NCBI RefSeq assembly: GCF_037042905.1
Contig: NC_087248.1
Span: 813,501-877,500 of the forward strand
Length of the DNA stretch: 64,000 nt
DNA from: Lytechinus pictus
Lineage: Eukaryota > Echinodermata > Echinoidea > Temnopleuroida > Toxopneustidae
Direction: 5' to 3'
Notes under the pieces: model-generated
What the model was told of the DNA's origin: nothing
Database searches by the model: none
Seen by the model: the letters and a program-made list of their open reading frames with translations, nothing else
In this document: positions 12,776 to 23,341 of the stretch, in pieces
How positions within the stretch are numbered: the stretch's first letter is position 1
Layout: every line of letters starts with the position of its first letter
Translations under genes and position numbers: made by a program

Positions 12776-14004
12776 TAGTGCCATATATCTATGTTTTTGT
12801 ATGGTTCAAATTCGGTTGTAAGGAGATATTCTTAACTTTATTTTTCCAAGTATGAAACCCCTTTACATTTACAATTTCTATATGAATTTTACCCCTCCCC
12901 CACTCTTACTTGACCTGGATTTGAGAAACGACTAAAATAAAGTTGTGGGCAATGTCAACTTAATAGCATATTCAAATGAATGTTCTCTCATAACTAGCAT
13001 GTCGACAATCTATTTCAGCAAGTTTCTCATGTTATGCAATATTGGGCATAAACTCTGTAGTTGCTTGGTCAGACAAAGCTCAACCAATTATTCAAGAGGA
13101 TGGTGACCAAGCGAACATAGTATTATTGGGTGATATATAAAATCACATGTTTTTAGATGATGGGGTAAAATGTACAAATCAGGAAATTAAAGCCACTGGA
13201 AATCAGCAAACCGACGCACAAATGACACTACTTTCGCGTTGCAGTGACTCTTCGACGCATGGCACTTCGACCCATCAGGGCTTATTCCGAGGAGACATCT
13301 GAGAGACAGGGAGAAAAAGATATTACAGAAAAAAAATAAATAAAAACAATCAAATGAAAACTGAGGGAGTCAAAATAAATTGACAAACCTAAAATGAAAT
13401 TTATCAAACAGTAATTATAGATGGCTCCATCAAGCCAGCTTTACTTAAAAAAGAATACTTTTTAAATCACTTTTTTCTATTGTTAGTACAGAGACACACT
13501 CTTCTCTACTCAAGTACGTAATCATTAACCTGCACCAAAATACACCAGATGTTAGTGTGCTAGTCGCTAATAAGTTCTTGAAATTTTGGAGTTCCCCACA
13601 GTACTGCTGGGTTTGCTTACTTTCAAAACGTGACACTTGCAATGGAAATCATATTTGGCTCCCAAATAAATGCAGAAGTACTGTGAAGAATGTCTTTGTT
13701 TTCTAAGGCAAGGCAACAGTCGGATGTTGCTCGCTCCATCAAGTCGCAAAGCAGTAGCACATTAATAAAAAGCCTATTTATCAGATAAGAAAGTATGTTC
13801 TAGAATCAAAATGCTTAAATTTATGAGCTGCTCGGATGTGACGTCACAACATCATAACTTGAAATATTCACAACTCTAACAAAAAATTTTGACGGATTTT
13901 CTTCAAACCTTCACCAATATTTTTCTTTATTTTTCCACATTTTTTAAATCAAGTTATTTTTCAGACTGAAATTCCATTTAGCTAGGATGTCCATGAAATT
14001 GGAC

Positions 14005-14234
14005 TTATGTCAGTTCCAGAAAATGGTCCGATATTTTGCATGCCATATTGTACCTCTGAATGAACTCCAGTGTTGCTGCAGCCGTGCTTGGATATTCCAA
14101 ATTGAGGTTGTAATAGGTGGCAAAAAGGTATGCCACCCCACAAAGAAAGCCTTCAGTTGTTGATGATGAATGGCCAATAACTCTGCTTTCAACCATGACC
14201 ATCCACTGGGACTTGGCCGAGTCAAATGGATCTC
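14005..14234 (-). CDS. Exon 4 (last) of the transposon-borne gene
   Basis: Two bases complete a glycine codon, then GDPFDSAKSQWMVMVESRVI onward to FLELT and the stop. It contains the best-recognised segment, FATYYNLNLEYP...TLEFIQR. Confidence 0.7.
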
Positions 14235-16659
14235 CTATCAAACAAAATAATGTTAAGATTTAATCGTTATGAGCTTCATTTTCTATAATTTGTTTTAACA
14301 CTAGCTGATGGGAAAATCTCTGGTACAAATTCACTAGAGTAAAATTCAGTTATTTATTTCCAATTGTCCTGATTCCCCCCCCCCCCCTTATGGACGCGTT
14401 ACAAAGTGAAAAACTATAATTTATGTTTTTTGCCCAGTTTTAAAGGCTGGGATCATGCAGTATTCACATGTCTCATTTGTTAATGACTGCATATAATTAC
14501 AAGCATGGCAAATCTGAAATGCTGAAAGTGAAAGATGTACATATGAAATACAAGTCTGTTTAAGAAAATTGACACAAAATAAACGTACATGTCTGTACAG
14601 ATTTAGTCTAAACCTAAATCTGAGAATGTTTTAAATGTCTGTATTATATTATTCTAAGAGGTTTGATTAAAAACACTGGAAGTTGTCATGCACCTTGGAT
14701 TATGAGTTTGGGTGAATCAGATGCATCTCCCTCTTTCTCCATGTCCTCAGCAGTATCTGTAACCTGAAAAGATATGATAATCCCATGTTTCCATTACCAT
14801 TACACACAAGATTCAACTCTTCAGTGTCATTTAATTGATTTTAATTTTCATACAGCATGCAGTCCCCAAGAGTGAAGGTCCAATACAATCTAGAAATAAT
14901 CATCAATTAATTTTCAATTATGTACCACCTCGAAGGGGGAAGGGCAAGTGATCTCTCTCATTTCTTTTTTCAAATGGGGGCGTGCCTTAGCAACAAAACA
15001 CCCCCCCCCCCCCCACAACAAAAAATTAAAAATTGAAGAAAAAAAAAGAAAAAAAAACAGATCTAAGGAAAGGTTCCACAAAGGGTCTTGAAAAGTCCAG
15101 TCATCGATACAAAAGCAATTATTAAATACTAACTTTTTCACTCAGGACTAATAGCGCAAAACATTTTTCAGGAGAGTAATTATTAAATCTTACATCACGG
15201 ATGAGGAAAAGGGAGTCATTCCCTTCTTTAAACAGGCTCTGCAACCCTCTCAGCACACCAGATGCTACATCATGCAGGTTTGCATCATCTTTTGCAGCCG
15301 CAGCTTCCACGAGAAGTACTGGAGGAAGAGAGAGAGGGAAAAATAGAAAAAAATAATAAGTTGAATGAGTAGGGTCCTGGGCAGGAGGGGAGGGAGATAG
15401 GGGACAAGAAGATAGACATGGAATGAGTAAGAAGCAAAATGAGAAAGAGTTTGACAAGATGGAAGAGATATGAGAAGTAGGAGAAGCCAAAAGAAGAGAT
15501 AAGAATTAATTAGAATATTAAAAGAGGAAATGAAAAAAAAAGAAAAGGAAAGGGGAGGTGGCAAGAAGGAAGGCAAAGGAGAAGAAATTGGTGAAGAAAG
15601 AAGACAAAGGAGGTGAATAATTAGAAGCAGCGGGAAGAAAAGGACAAAACAAAAAAGTGGAGAACCGAGAAGTAGAAATATAGAGTTGGAAAAAAAAATT
15701 GTTTGTGTGTTATTTGTGATCAACTTTAAAAATATTTACAAATGGATAAGTCTATATTTTCAAGAAAAGTTTACCATTATCAAAGTGTAAAAACTGCAAT
15801 AGCAAAGGAAATATATATGTGTTACATTGTGAAAAAGACACAAATGAATTCATGGGAGTATCCCCCTTCCCCATCCTTGGCTAATTATATGCACGCGCAC
15901 GCTTTCAAACAGTGATGACGTCACAATGCAAAAGACCAGACTGTAACAGACGATTGCCCACGGTCGGCCGGAACTCCTTGCCATATCGCTAGCGCTAGCG
16001 CGCGCTGCATGCATGCGCTGGCTAGCTAGCTCGCACCATACAGCACTGCACTAGCACTGCATGCTGCGCTGCATGACTGTACTGTACGAGTATGGCCAGG
16101 GTTGCATGGCTAAACTGCGTGCAGACATCGGAATCCGATGCAATCTATCTAGCTGATCTAGCAAAAAGTAGCGTAATGAAATTTAGTCGATATGATGGAA
16201 TTGCTAAGAGGCATTTTAATGATAATTTCAACACATACCAAATTTCTATGCATAGGTCTTTACTATTTTTTAGCAAGTTAAAAACAGTCAAAATTTGAGT
16301 CAACACCCCGCACAACTCTAAGTCTAAATCTACACAGTACACATCTTCCGTAGACAACATCCGCACAACACACATTAACACATACATCTTCATAGACAAC
16401 AGAGAGAGAGCGCGAAAAGTGAGGATGGTGAATGTCAGAGTTCCATGAAAGATTACATTATATGTAAAACAGTTCAACAAAACATTTCTACATGTGAAGG
16501 ATCTACAGGATGAAAATATCACTACTTACCAGGGAATGTGTACTTGACCGGAGACGTAAAGTTGAATTCAAAACAACAGCAGTTCCGACGGCACTTCTTA
16601 TCGATCTGACACTCGAAATTTTGCAAGAATTTATGCTCCGCGCCGAGTAAGAGGCGCAT
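14005..16659 (-). CDS. Four-exon gene of unknown function inside the CACTA-like element
   Basis: Coding exons on the minus strand are 16659-16530, 15318-15194, 14763-14694 and 14234-14005. Donors are GTAAGT, GTAAGA and GTGCAT; acceptors are CTCCAG, TTTCAG and GATAG. Phases are 1, 0 and 1, every junction keeps the frame, and there is no internal stop, giving 184 codons. The start is the first in-frame ATG after the subterminal repeats; upstream is open but uses no ATG. Exon 1 is Cys-rich (KKCRRNCCCFEF). Exon 2 is helical (NLHDVASGVLRGLQSLFKEG). Exon 3 is acidic. Exon 4 holds a hydrophobic block (GVAYLFATYYNLNLEYP) followed by TAAATLEFIQRYN. From memory, the exon 4 pattern occurs in a large set of uncharacterised fish and invertebrate proteins. 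Its position wholly inside the terminal repeats suggests an accessory protein of the element. No catalytic motif is visible. Confidence 0.7.
14694..14763 (-). CDS. Exon 3 of the transposon-borne gene
   Basis: Acceptor TTTTCAG, 23 codons (VTDTAEDMEKEGD...KLIIQ) plus one base, then donor CAAG/GTGCAT. The donor is weaker than the others. Confidence 0.65.
15194..15318 (-). CDS. Exon 2 of the transposon-borne gene
   Basis: A long polypyrimidine tract ending CTTCCTCCAG precedes it. Two bases complete a valine codon with exon 1. It then encodes LLVEAAAAKDD through SLFLIRD and ends GAT/GTAAGA in phase 0. Confidence 0.7.
16530..16659 (-). CDS. Exon 1 of the transposon-borne gene
   Basis: Encodes 43 residues from MRLLLGAEHKF to VKYTFP plus one base, ending at CCTG/GTAAGT. 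It sits directly inside the right subterminal repeats, so the element's own end probably supplies the promoter. Confidence 0.6.
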
Positions 16660-17229
16660 GCGCGTGTGACGTGTTGTATCCCAGAATGCATTTCGCGTGC
16701 TCAATTACAGTAAATTACTGTAAAGTTGATCTCCCAAAAAAAGAACTCGAATGATTGCTGTAAATTACCGTGAACCGCCTGAATAATACGGCAAATTACT
16801 GTAAAATCATCATTACAGTATCTTACTGTTAAAATTTACATCAATTTACCGTACAAATTACAGCAATTTTTTACAGTGTAAATCTAAGTTAAATCTAGAT
16901 CACTACCAAGACTACGCACTAATTATAGATTTTGCCTAACTCTAATCCCCTAACAACAGCTTTCTCTGCCTTCTGTGCGGTAATTCTACCCATGTTGTTA
17001 AGAGCTGATTTATTAATAGATAATACTATATAGATTGTGGTGTCAAGCGTTGATCTCAGATGTAAATAATGCATTATAGCCATCGCGGCGAGATTACCGG
17101 TTGTAACAGGGGCCCTTTGTTAGCACAGTGTTAGTGAAATGTTACACTAACAGCGTTTCTGTGCGGTCGATACAGGATAATTGCGCTTGGACACGTGTGT
17201 AAATATGACAGACAGGCGGACACAAAGGG

Positions 17230-17535
17230 AGAAACAAAACACCAATAAAGACAACACAGAAAGAAAGAAAGAGAGAAGAAGTCAAGGAGAAGGAGGTGGG
17301 GAACAACCCGGGGGAACAACAGAGAGATAGAAAGAGAATACACATAAGGGGGCTGAGAGAGATATACACACAATGGTTGCTATTTGCGTACGGAGACTTA
17401 CTGAATAGATTAAAAAAGGACAAGATAAACCACAGGACAAGACAAAACGAAAAAAGTAAAATAAAACGAAAAAAACAAAAACAGGACGACAAAACGAGAA
17501 ATAAACATCAATAGCAACAGGACGAAGTGCGACCG
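17230..17535. repeat. Purine-rich tract
   Basis: Plus strand is dominated by AGA, GGAG and AAAACGAAAA-type sequence. The overlapping minus-strand frames rich in Phe, Ser and Leu are composition artefacts. The flanking 16880-17230 and 17535-17600 contain nothing I can name. Confidence 0.6.
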
Positions 17536-17599
17536 AAAAGAGAGAATTAAACAAAATGATAGACTAATTAAAAAAATGATAACGAGCGGGAATTAAAAA

Positions 17600-19200
17600 T
17601 GAAGACCTCTGTAGAATTTAAGTAAGAAGTTTTTCAGTTTTCTTCTAAAAGAATGTACGGAAGGGCTGTTTTTTATGTTATTGTCGAGGGAGTTTCAAAA
17701 TCTAGGGCCATCGAACATAAATGTACTCTTTGCCAATAAAGTTCTAAAACGGGGTAAATGAAATTCGTTAGATTGCCTATTGGGGTAATTATGAAAAGAC
17801 CGATTAAGAGGAAACATAGGATCAAATACACGTGGAAGGGTATTTTTGTCAAATTTAAACATAAATTGTCACAAATGAAATAAGTGTAGGTCGCTTATCT
17901 TCAGAAATTTGCTATAAAAAATAGTGGGTCTGTGTGTGAACGAAAAGCTGAATTGTAAATAATACGAAGGGACTTCTTTTTCAGTAATAACAGTCTAATG
18001 GTTTGATGGCTGCTGCCCCATGCAAGTATCACATAATTCAGGTAAGGTAAGATCAAAGAACGAAAAACTGTATTTGCTACATTAGATTCGGGGGAGGGGT
18101 AGCCTAGGGGAGGAGACCCTTATTCATTTTGCCTTTTTTGAGGGGAGGGGGAGGTTGGAGAAGGAAAAGGTTTAAAAAGTCAATATAAAACTAATATACA
18201 GTGCGTATCAAAAGTTTACACTTAGAAACTATCATGTAAAATTATACATTTATAATATCCTGAAAATTTTTCCACATTTTAACATTGGTACAGATCAATG
18301 TTAAAGTGTGGAAAAATCTTCATGATATTACAAATGCATAAATTTACAGGATTTTAGTTCAATTTATTGATAATGCCAATATTTCGCGAAATAATCTTAC
18401 ATATATACAATCTATGTGGTATTTCCAGGAAAGCTTGTTATCAACGGTAACACCGAGAAATTTAATGAATGTACAGTTAATAAGTTAGTGTCATCTAAAA
18501 CAATGTCCATGGGAAGTGTATCAATGTAATTGCTATATAGCATATATTTAGTTTTAAGTAGATTAAGAGACAATTTGTTGGATCTTATCCATTTTATGAC
18601 TTCTACATGTTTATTATTAACAGTATTCTACTAAGGTATATGGATTTGTATGGCAATAAAATATATTAGAATCGTCTGCAAAGAGTATGAGTGAAAGGAC
18701 ATCAGATGATTTACAAAAGTAATCAATATAAATGATAAATAATAAATGAATGGCCTAACAAACGGTCTTGCGGGATTTTACAATTAATATATTGAATGTT
18801 TGATCATTTGATGCATGACCATTCAAAAATACAAATTGACGTCTATCGGACAAATAGCTTCTGAACAACTCCAAGGCCTTCCCGCGCACCCCATAATGAG
18901 AAAGTTTATGTTATGGTTGATGGTGTCGAAGGCCTTGGAGAAGTCCAGAAAATTTTCGACTAGATGTGAGCAATTATCAAAAGCATGGGCCACTTTATCA
19001 ACGAAATTCTCTAATGCATTTTTTCTAAATCCAAAGTCAAAATTAGGAAAAATATTGTGAGATAAAAAAAAAATCATTTGTTTTGCTATAAATCACTTTT
19101 TCTAAAATGTTGGACAAGGATGATAATAAAGAAATTGGGCGATGGTTATTGATACTTAACTTGTCACCCTTGTCATACATCTGGTCAAGAAGACAAGCAA
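17600..19200 (-). pseudogene. LINE reverse transcriptase relic
   Basis: Minus-strand reading gives motif A (LDFSKAFDTINHN) near 18940 and, one frame over, YGVRGKALELFRSYLSDR near 18850-18900. The C-terminal region, 'gggccatcgaacataaatgtac' and its surroundings, lies toward 17700. It is the same broad class as the element at 2985-4930, but far more decayed. A truncated TA-flanked element (18199-18355) and a G-rich insertion near 18090-18165 interrupt it. Confidence 0.7.
18199..18355. mobile_element. Truncated copy of the CAGTGCGTATCAAAA element
   Basis: Begins CAGTGCGTATCAAAAG after TA and contains matching inner blocks (TTTTTCCACATTTTAACATTG and its inverted partner). It stops at ACAGGATTTT without the right terminal repeat. 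Compare the complete copy at 21520-22481. Confidence 0.7.
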
Positions 19201-19437
19201 GAATCTGATCTGTTTATAATTTTTTTTTATTCAAATTTAACGTAATTATACACTTCTGACATATTTCCTTTTAAATCTTTAAAATGTATAAAGGGCTGAG
19301 AAAGAAATGACAGAAAATTATATTGCATTGAACGGGCAAAGTGACTCACTTGTAGAGCGCCCTCTCATGAATTGGACCTTCTTAACAGCATTTAACAATC
19401 ACAATGTTATTTTAAGCAGGATCCAAATATGTCAATC

Positions 19438-19545
19438 ATTATTACTTTTATTATTATCATTGTAAATAATAATACATATGATTCATATAGCGTCTTTTCC
19501 GTTTGATTAAACGCTCAAGGCGCTTAGAAGAGAGCAAAACATATA
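19438..19545 (-). repeat. LINE-type 3' tail
   Basis: Minus strand reads AAGCGCCTTGAGCG...GACGCTATATGAAT followed by ATTATTATT repeats, the usual CR1/L2 (or LINE-dependent SINE) 3' end. A related but poorer copy may lie near 19770-19830. Confidence 0.55.
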
Positions 19546-19599
19546 TAGAGAACTAAGAGAAGTACAAGAAAGGGTAAATTACAAATGTCTGTCTTCAAA

Positions 19600-19715
19600 C
19601 CTAGTACCATTTTCATTATCATCATCATCATTATCATCATCGTCGCCATCTTCATCGCCATCATCATCAACATCAACATCATCATCATCTTTATCATCAA
19701 TATCTTCATATTATT
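19600..19715. repeat. ATC trinucleotide microsatellite
   Basis: Runs of ATC with ATT, CGC and AAC variants. The frames here (poly Ile or poly Met) are artefacts. Confidence 0.85.
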
Positions 19716-20269
19716 TGCAATTGGTGTTGTTTTACTATTCCTTAAATTGCAGAAAAAAAAACAATACAGGATTTGTATAGTGCACTTATCCTCTTTGGTC
19801 GGCGATCAAGGCGTTCCTATATTACCCCGGCTATGCTAGTCTACTGAATCCCGTGCTCACATCTTTTTGAAGAATTCATACTTGCTTTTCATATGGTGAT
19901 ATATTAAGAAAAAAATAGAGTAACATGCAGGTAGCATATTTTGGAGATCAGCTCGTGTGAGGGCGGTAAATTGATTAAACTGAAAACATGAAACTTTGAT
20001 TTTATCTCTGACACTGATTTACTTTTGAAATATCCTTATCTATTCGCAGTGCAGGTTGGACAGTCGTAAATTACAGATACATTGTATCTTGTATAAAATA
20101 TTTGTCTAGCAATCGTTGATTCTATGTTTCTCATAAAAAATCACTTGCATGCAACTCTTAGTAAATCATTTATAGTTTAGAGATTAAATACTTGTAATCA
20201 ATCTCAGAGAATTTGTAGATAAGGAGGAAATGTAACATTATGATGGCACATTGAACCTTTCTCAACAGA

Positions 20270-21085
20270 GCTCACTCACAAAAGGGGTTAGGTCCATTTT
20301 TCATCAAATTTGATTTTTATATCTTAATGTATAGATTTTTAGTAGCTCTATAAGATGATACCAAAGAAAAGTTGAATTTCCTATTTAAAAAAAAGAGAAC
20401 TAAAATGGCAAAGAAAAATTACGTTTTTTCAAAAGGGATTAGGTCCATTTTTCAGTTTAGTTGCAAAAGGGGTTAGGTCCACACATAAGTTTCTTTGGAA
20501 AAGAATATCATGAAAAAAATATGAAGACAGGTAGATTTCTCTTATACCCAATTTTATGTTCTAATGGTAGAGCATCACGAAAATTCAGTTTCGCATAAGA
20601 ATATTGTAATACAGGAGAATTAAAAAAAAAATTCTTGGAGTGGATCTAACCCCTTTTGCAACGATACTCTTCTGAAAAACTCATTTGTCAAAAGGGGTTA
20701 GGTCCATTTTCATAAATTTTATTGTTTTCTGTCTCTAAGCCTCTAAATTTTCAGTCACTCTGATGGTACCAAAGACAATTTGAAATTCAAATAAAAACGT
20801 GAATGAAAGTTGGCAAAGAAAAATCTTTGTTTTTAATCAAAAGAGACTGGATTCATTTCAGTTTAGTTGCAAAAGGGGTTAGGTCCACAATGATAATTTT
20901 TTTTTTAATATATAGAAAAAAAAATGAAGACAGGTAGATTTCTTTTATACCCAATTTCATGTTCACATGATAGGGTAGTACATCATGACAATTTAAATTC
21001 TCATAAGAATATTGCAATAAGTGAGAATAAAAAACACGTTTTTTCTCGGAATGGTCCAAAGTGGACCTAACCCCTTTTGCAACTA
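20270..21085. repeat. Two tandem ~400-bp units bounded by CAAAAGGGGTTAGGTCCA
   Basis: Unit 1 runs from the CAAAAGGGGTTAGGTCCA copy near 20279 to its complement near 20640-20660. Unit 2 runs from near 20687 to 21060-21083. Each unit has an additional internal direct copy (near 20430-20480 and 20865-20890) and shared phrases such as 'accaaagaaaagttgaa' and 'agacaggtagatttct'. There is no coding capacity. A partial third copy is at 45990-46200. Confidence 0.75.
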
Positions 21086-21519
21086 AACTATTCAAATATA
21101 CATTTTATTAAGTGATAAACTAATCATATATTTTTTCTTTTCTGCACCAAATTTGTTTAAATATTTGCTTCACTGTCCACAATATACTTCAATACAATCA
21201 TATCGCATTTGAATTAAATTTTGTACTTTCATATCTGCATTTCATGTAAGAACTGTTTCTTTTCCTCCTCCCACACCCGACAATTAGACTTGTGGTTTTC
21301 CTGTGAAATCATAGCTTCCTTTAATATCGATCAAAACATATGGTGTAGGTCAGTAGAAAATTCCATATTGATGTTATACTTTCCATTATGTACAGTCATC
21401 TATTGTAACATTCTTCAGACTTCTGACATAATCATAAAAATTGCATTTCTATATTCAAAGTAATTTTTAACAGTTATATTGCGATACAAAGTATGTATTG
21501 ACACTTGGACACTGCTATA
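21086..21519. other. Intergenic, no gene seen
   Basis: AT-rich sequence between two repeat families; no exon or open frame worth calling. Confidence 0.4.
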
Positions 21520-22481
21520 CAGTGCGTATAAAAAAAAGTTTACACTTAGAAAAAGCCCTGGGAATTAATAGATATACAACATGTGGGTGTTTTTTCACAT
21601 ATAATCTTGGGTTTGGGTCTTATCTATCCAATGAAAGTAAAAGTTTTAACAGAATGTTACACTTGAGTGAGCACTGACCATTTTTGTAAAGCTCGCATAA
21701 ATCTGTTTGCGCAGAAATGCTCGTTTTCACGATGTGTCAAGGGAAAAGGGCGAAATCAAACTTACCCTGCCAAACATTTCTCATACATTTCCCTTGCACT
21801 TTACATTCAAGCATTTTGTAACAACTTTGCCACCCAAATTGAAATTTCAACACTTAGCAAGCACAACCTTTACACCTTTTTGCCAACTGGATCTGAGGAC
21901 ACATCTGAATCTGAACAAATAATTATATCAGACATCTCCAGCATTTTTTTCACTAAGTGTTTATCATTTAAAGTGGGTTTATATTTCATTTTTCATTTAA
22001 TACTTGTTTCTCCACACTTTTCCCAAGCTTGACAATGATTAACAAAATGAAAATCAAGCATAAGCCATGTCATGTAAATCACAGCTCAGTGTAATGCAAA
22101 TATCGCCACGATGGCCTCGGTGTGTGGGGAAGTGGGATGGGGCGCAATGCACTCTTAGAAGAGTTTTGGGCAAGGAAACAAGTTTAAAAAGGTAAAATAT
22201 TTCTTCAAATCAACTTTACTAGCTAAATTCCACGTGTTCTCCATGATAAAGGTCTACTTTTATTCGCATAACTATTTCAAAGTTCTGCGCAAATCATTTT
22301 TCACAAAATATTTTCAAAAGTAAGTGGTGCTCAATCAAGTGGAAATATTTTTCGACAGTTATATCGTCATTTGCTTAAATGGATCTGTACCGATGTTAAA
22401 ATGGCAAAATTTTCAGGTTATTACAAATGTATAATTTTACAGGATTTTTTTCTAAGTGGAAACTTTTTTTGATACACACTG
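21520..22481. mobile_element. Tc1/mariner-like non-autonomous element
   Basis: CAGTGCGTATAAAAAAAAGT at 21520 and its inverted partner ending CACACTG at 22481 are flanked by TA on both sides, as expected for Tc1/mariner. At 962 bp with no transposase frame it is non-autonomous. It matches the element at 42230-44454 (inverted, and interrupted there) and the truncated copy at 18199. Confidence 0.85.
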
Positions 22482-22483
22482 TA

Positions 22484-23341
22484 TATATACTATTATTTTA
22501 TTGTTTGCCCATTTTGTACACTGCCTGGAGCGAATGAAAATGGATGGAGCCACCCCGAAATTTTGCTCGTTCCCAGTGTCCTTTATGAACGCGATTTGCG
22601 TCCGTCGGCAAGTGAGACCAGGCTTTTATTTATATTTTATGATTTTATAACATTTTGATCGTGATGTAACATTTGCTTTGTAAAAATGATAATAACAATA
22701 CTGATAATACAGTGTAATAATAACAATGATTATTATCATACTGATAATAATGTGGATTTATGGAGGGCACATTTCATTTAATTTCACATTATTATTTTAT
22801 CATTAATCTATATATTTTATACAGTTTTTATTATCATATTTGATATTATATTAATCAACATTATCATCATAATATCATCTTCATCATCATATCGCTATTG
22901 TTTATAGAATCATTGTACCATCTTGCGAAAAAAAAGCATATAAAGAAAGAGAGACAGGAGAAGGTGTATTATAAAATTGAATCGAAAGTTGGGCAGATTC
23001 GAAATCATCACAAGATCAATGAAAATTATAAATATCTAGTTTTCAAGAAAGTATTGGGTAATGGTGATATCAATCGACATATTGAGTCTAGTCTTTATAA
23101 GTCAAACGTCATAAAAAACAATAATGTTCGTTCCGTCGTTACTAGTAGTACGTGTATATTGATTAATCATCTTTTAACGACACTTCATGTTGGAAATTTA
23201 CAGTATGATCAAATAGGTCAATCGAAACAAGAGTTAGGGACAGGAGGAAAGAGTTTAGTTTTATTTCCACCTGCAAGACAAAATACAGATTTCAAGTAAT
23301 TGCTGTGCAAATTTTTTTCATTGTTTCATTGATTTAAAACC
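22484..23341. other. Upstream region of Ig gene copy A
   Basis: AT-rich with TAATAA and ATC microsatellite stretches to about 22890. A 133-codon open frame (22898-23299) has no ATG, so I do not call it a gene. This leader does not resemble the region upstream of copies B and C, so A probably uses a different promoter. I see no TATA box close to the start. Confidence 0.4.

Larger units (their letters stand above)
9685..16878. mobile_element. 7.2-kb CACTA-like DNA element carrying a spliced gene
   Basis: The left end reads CACTGTAAAAAG (9685) and the right end CTTTTTTACAGTG-like (TTTTTTACAGTG ending 16878), each flanked by TA. Inside both ends lie dense subterminal repeats of TTTACAGTAAATTACTGTAA type (9690-10060 and 16705-16870). 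CACTG termini, a two-base target duplication and subterminal repeats fit the EnSpm/CACTA (CMC) superfamily, though I see no transposase frame. The element encloses a four-exon gene on the minus strand (14005-16659), a CA microsatellite, and an inserted tandem repeat at 12280-12775. The stretches 10080-12280 and 12780-14000 hold no other gene I can support. Confidence 0.7.

Noticed and set aside
13567-13749. Possible additional exon (LPCLRKQRHSSQYFC) of the transposon-borne gene
   Set aside because: It lies downstream of the stop-containing last exon and no compatible splice chain could be built.
15265-15723. 152-codon minus-strand frame rich in Phe, Leu and Ser
   Set aside because: It overlaps exon 2 in another frame and comes from a purine-rich plus strand; composition artefact.
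17131-17554. Overlapping hydrophobic minus-strand frames that look like membrane proteins
   Set aside because: They are the complement of a purine-rich tract, and all three frames are equally hydrophobic.
22898-23299. 133-codon open frame just upstream of Ig copy A
   Set aside because: It contains no ATG at all, has no recognisable domain and is basic and AT-driven. It could be part of a leader but cannot be called a gene.
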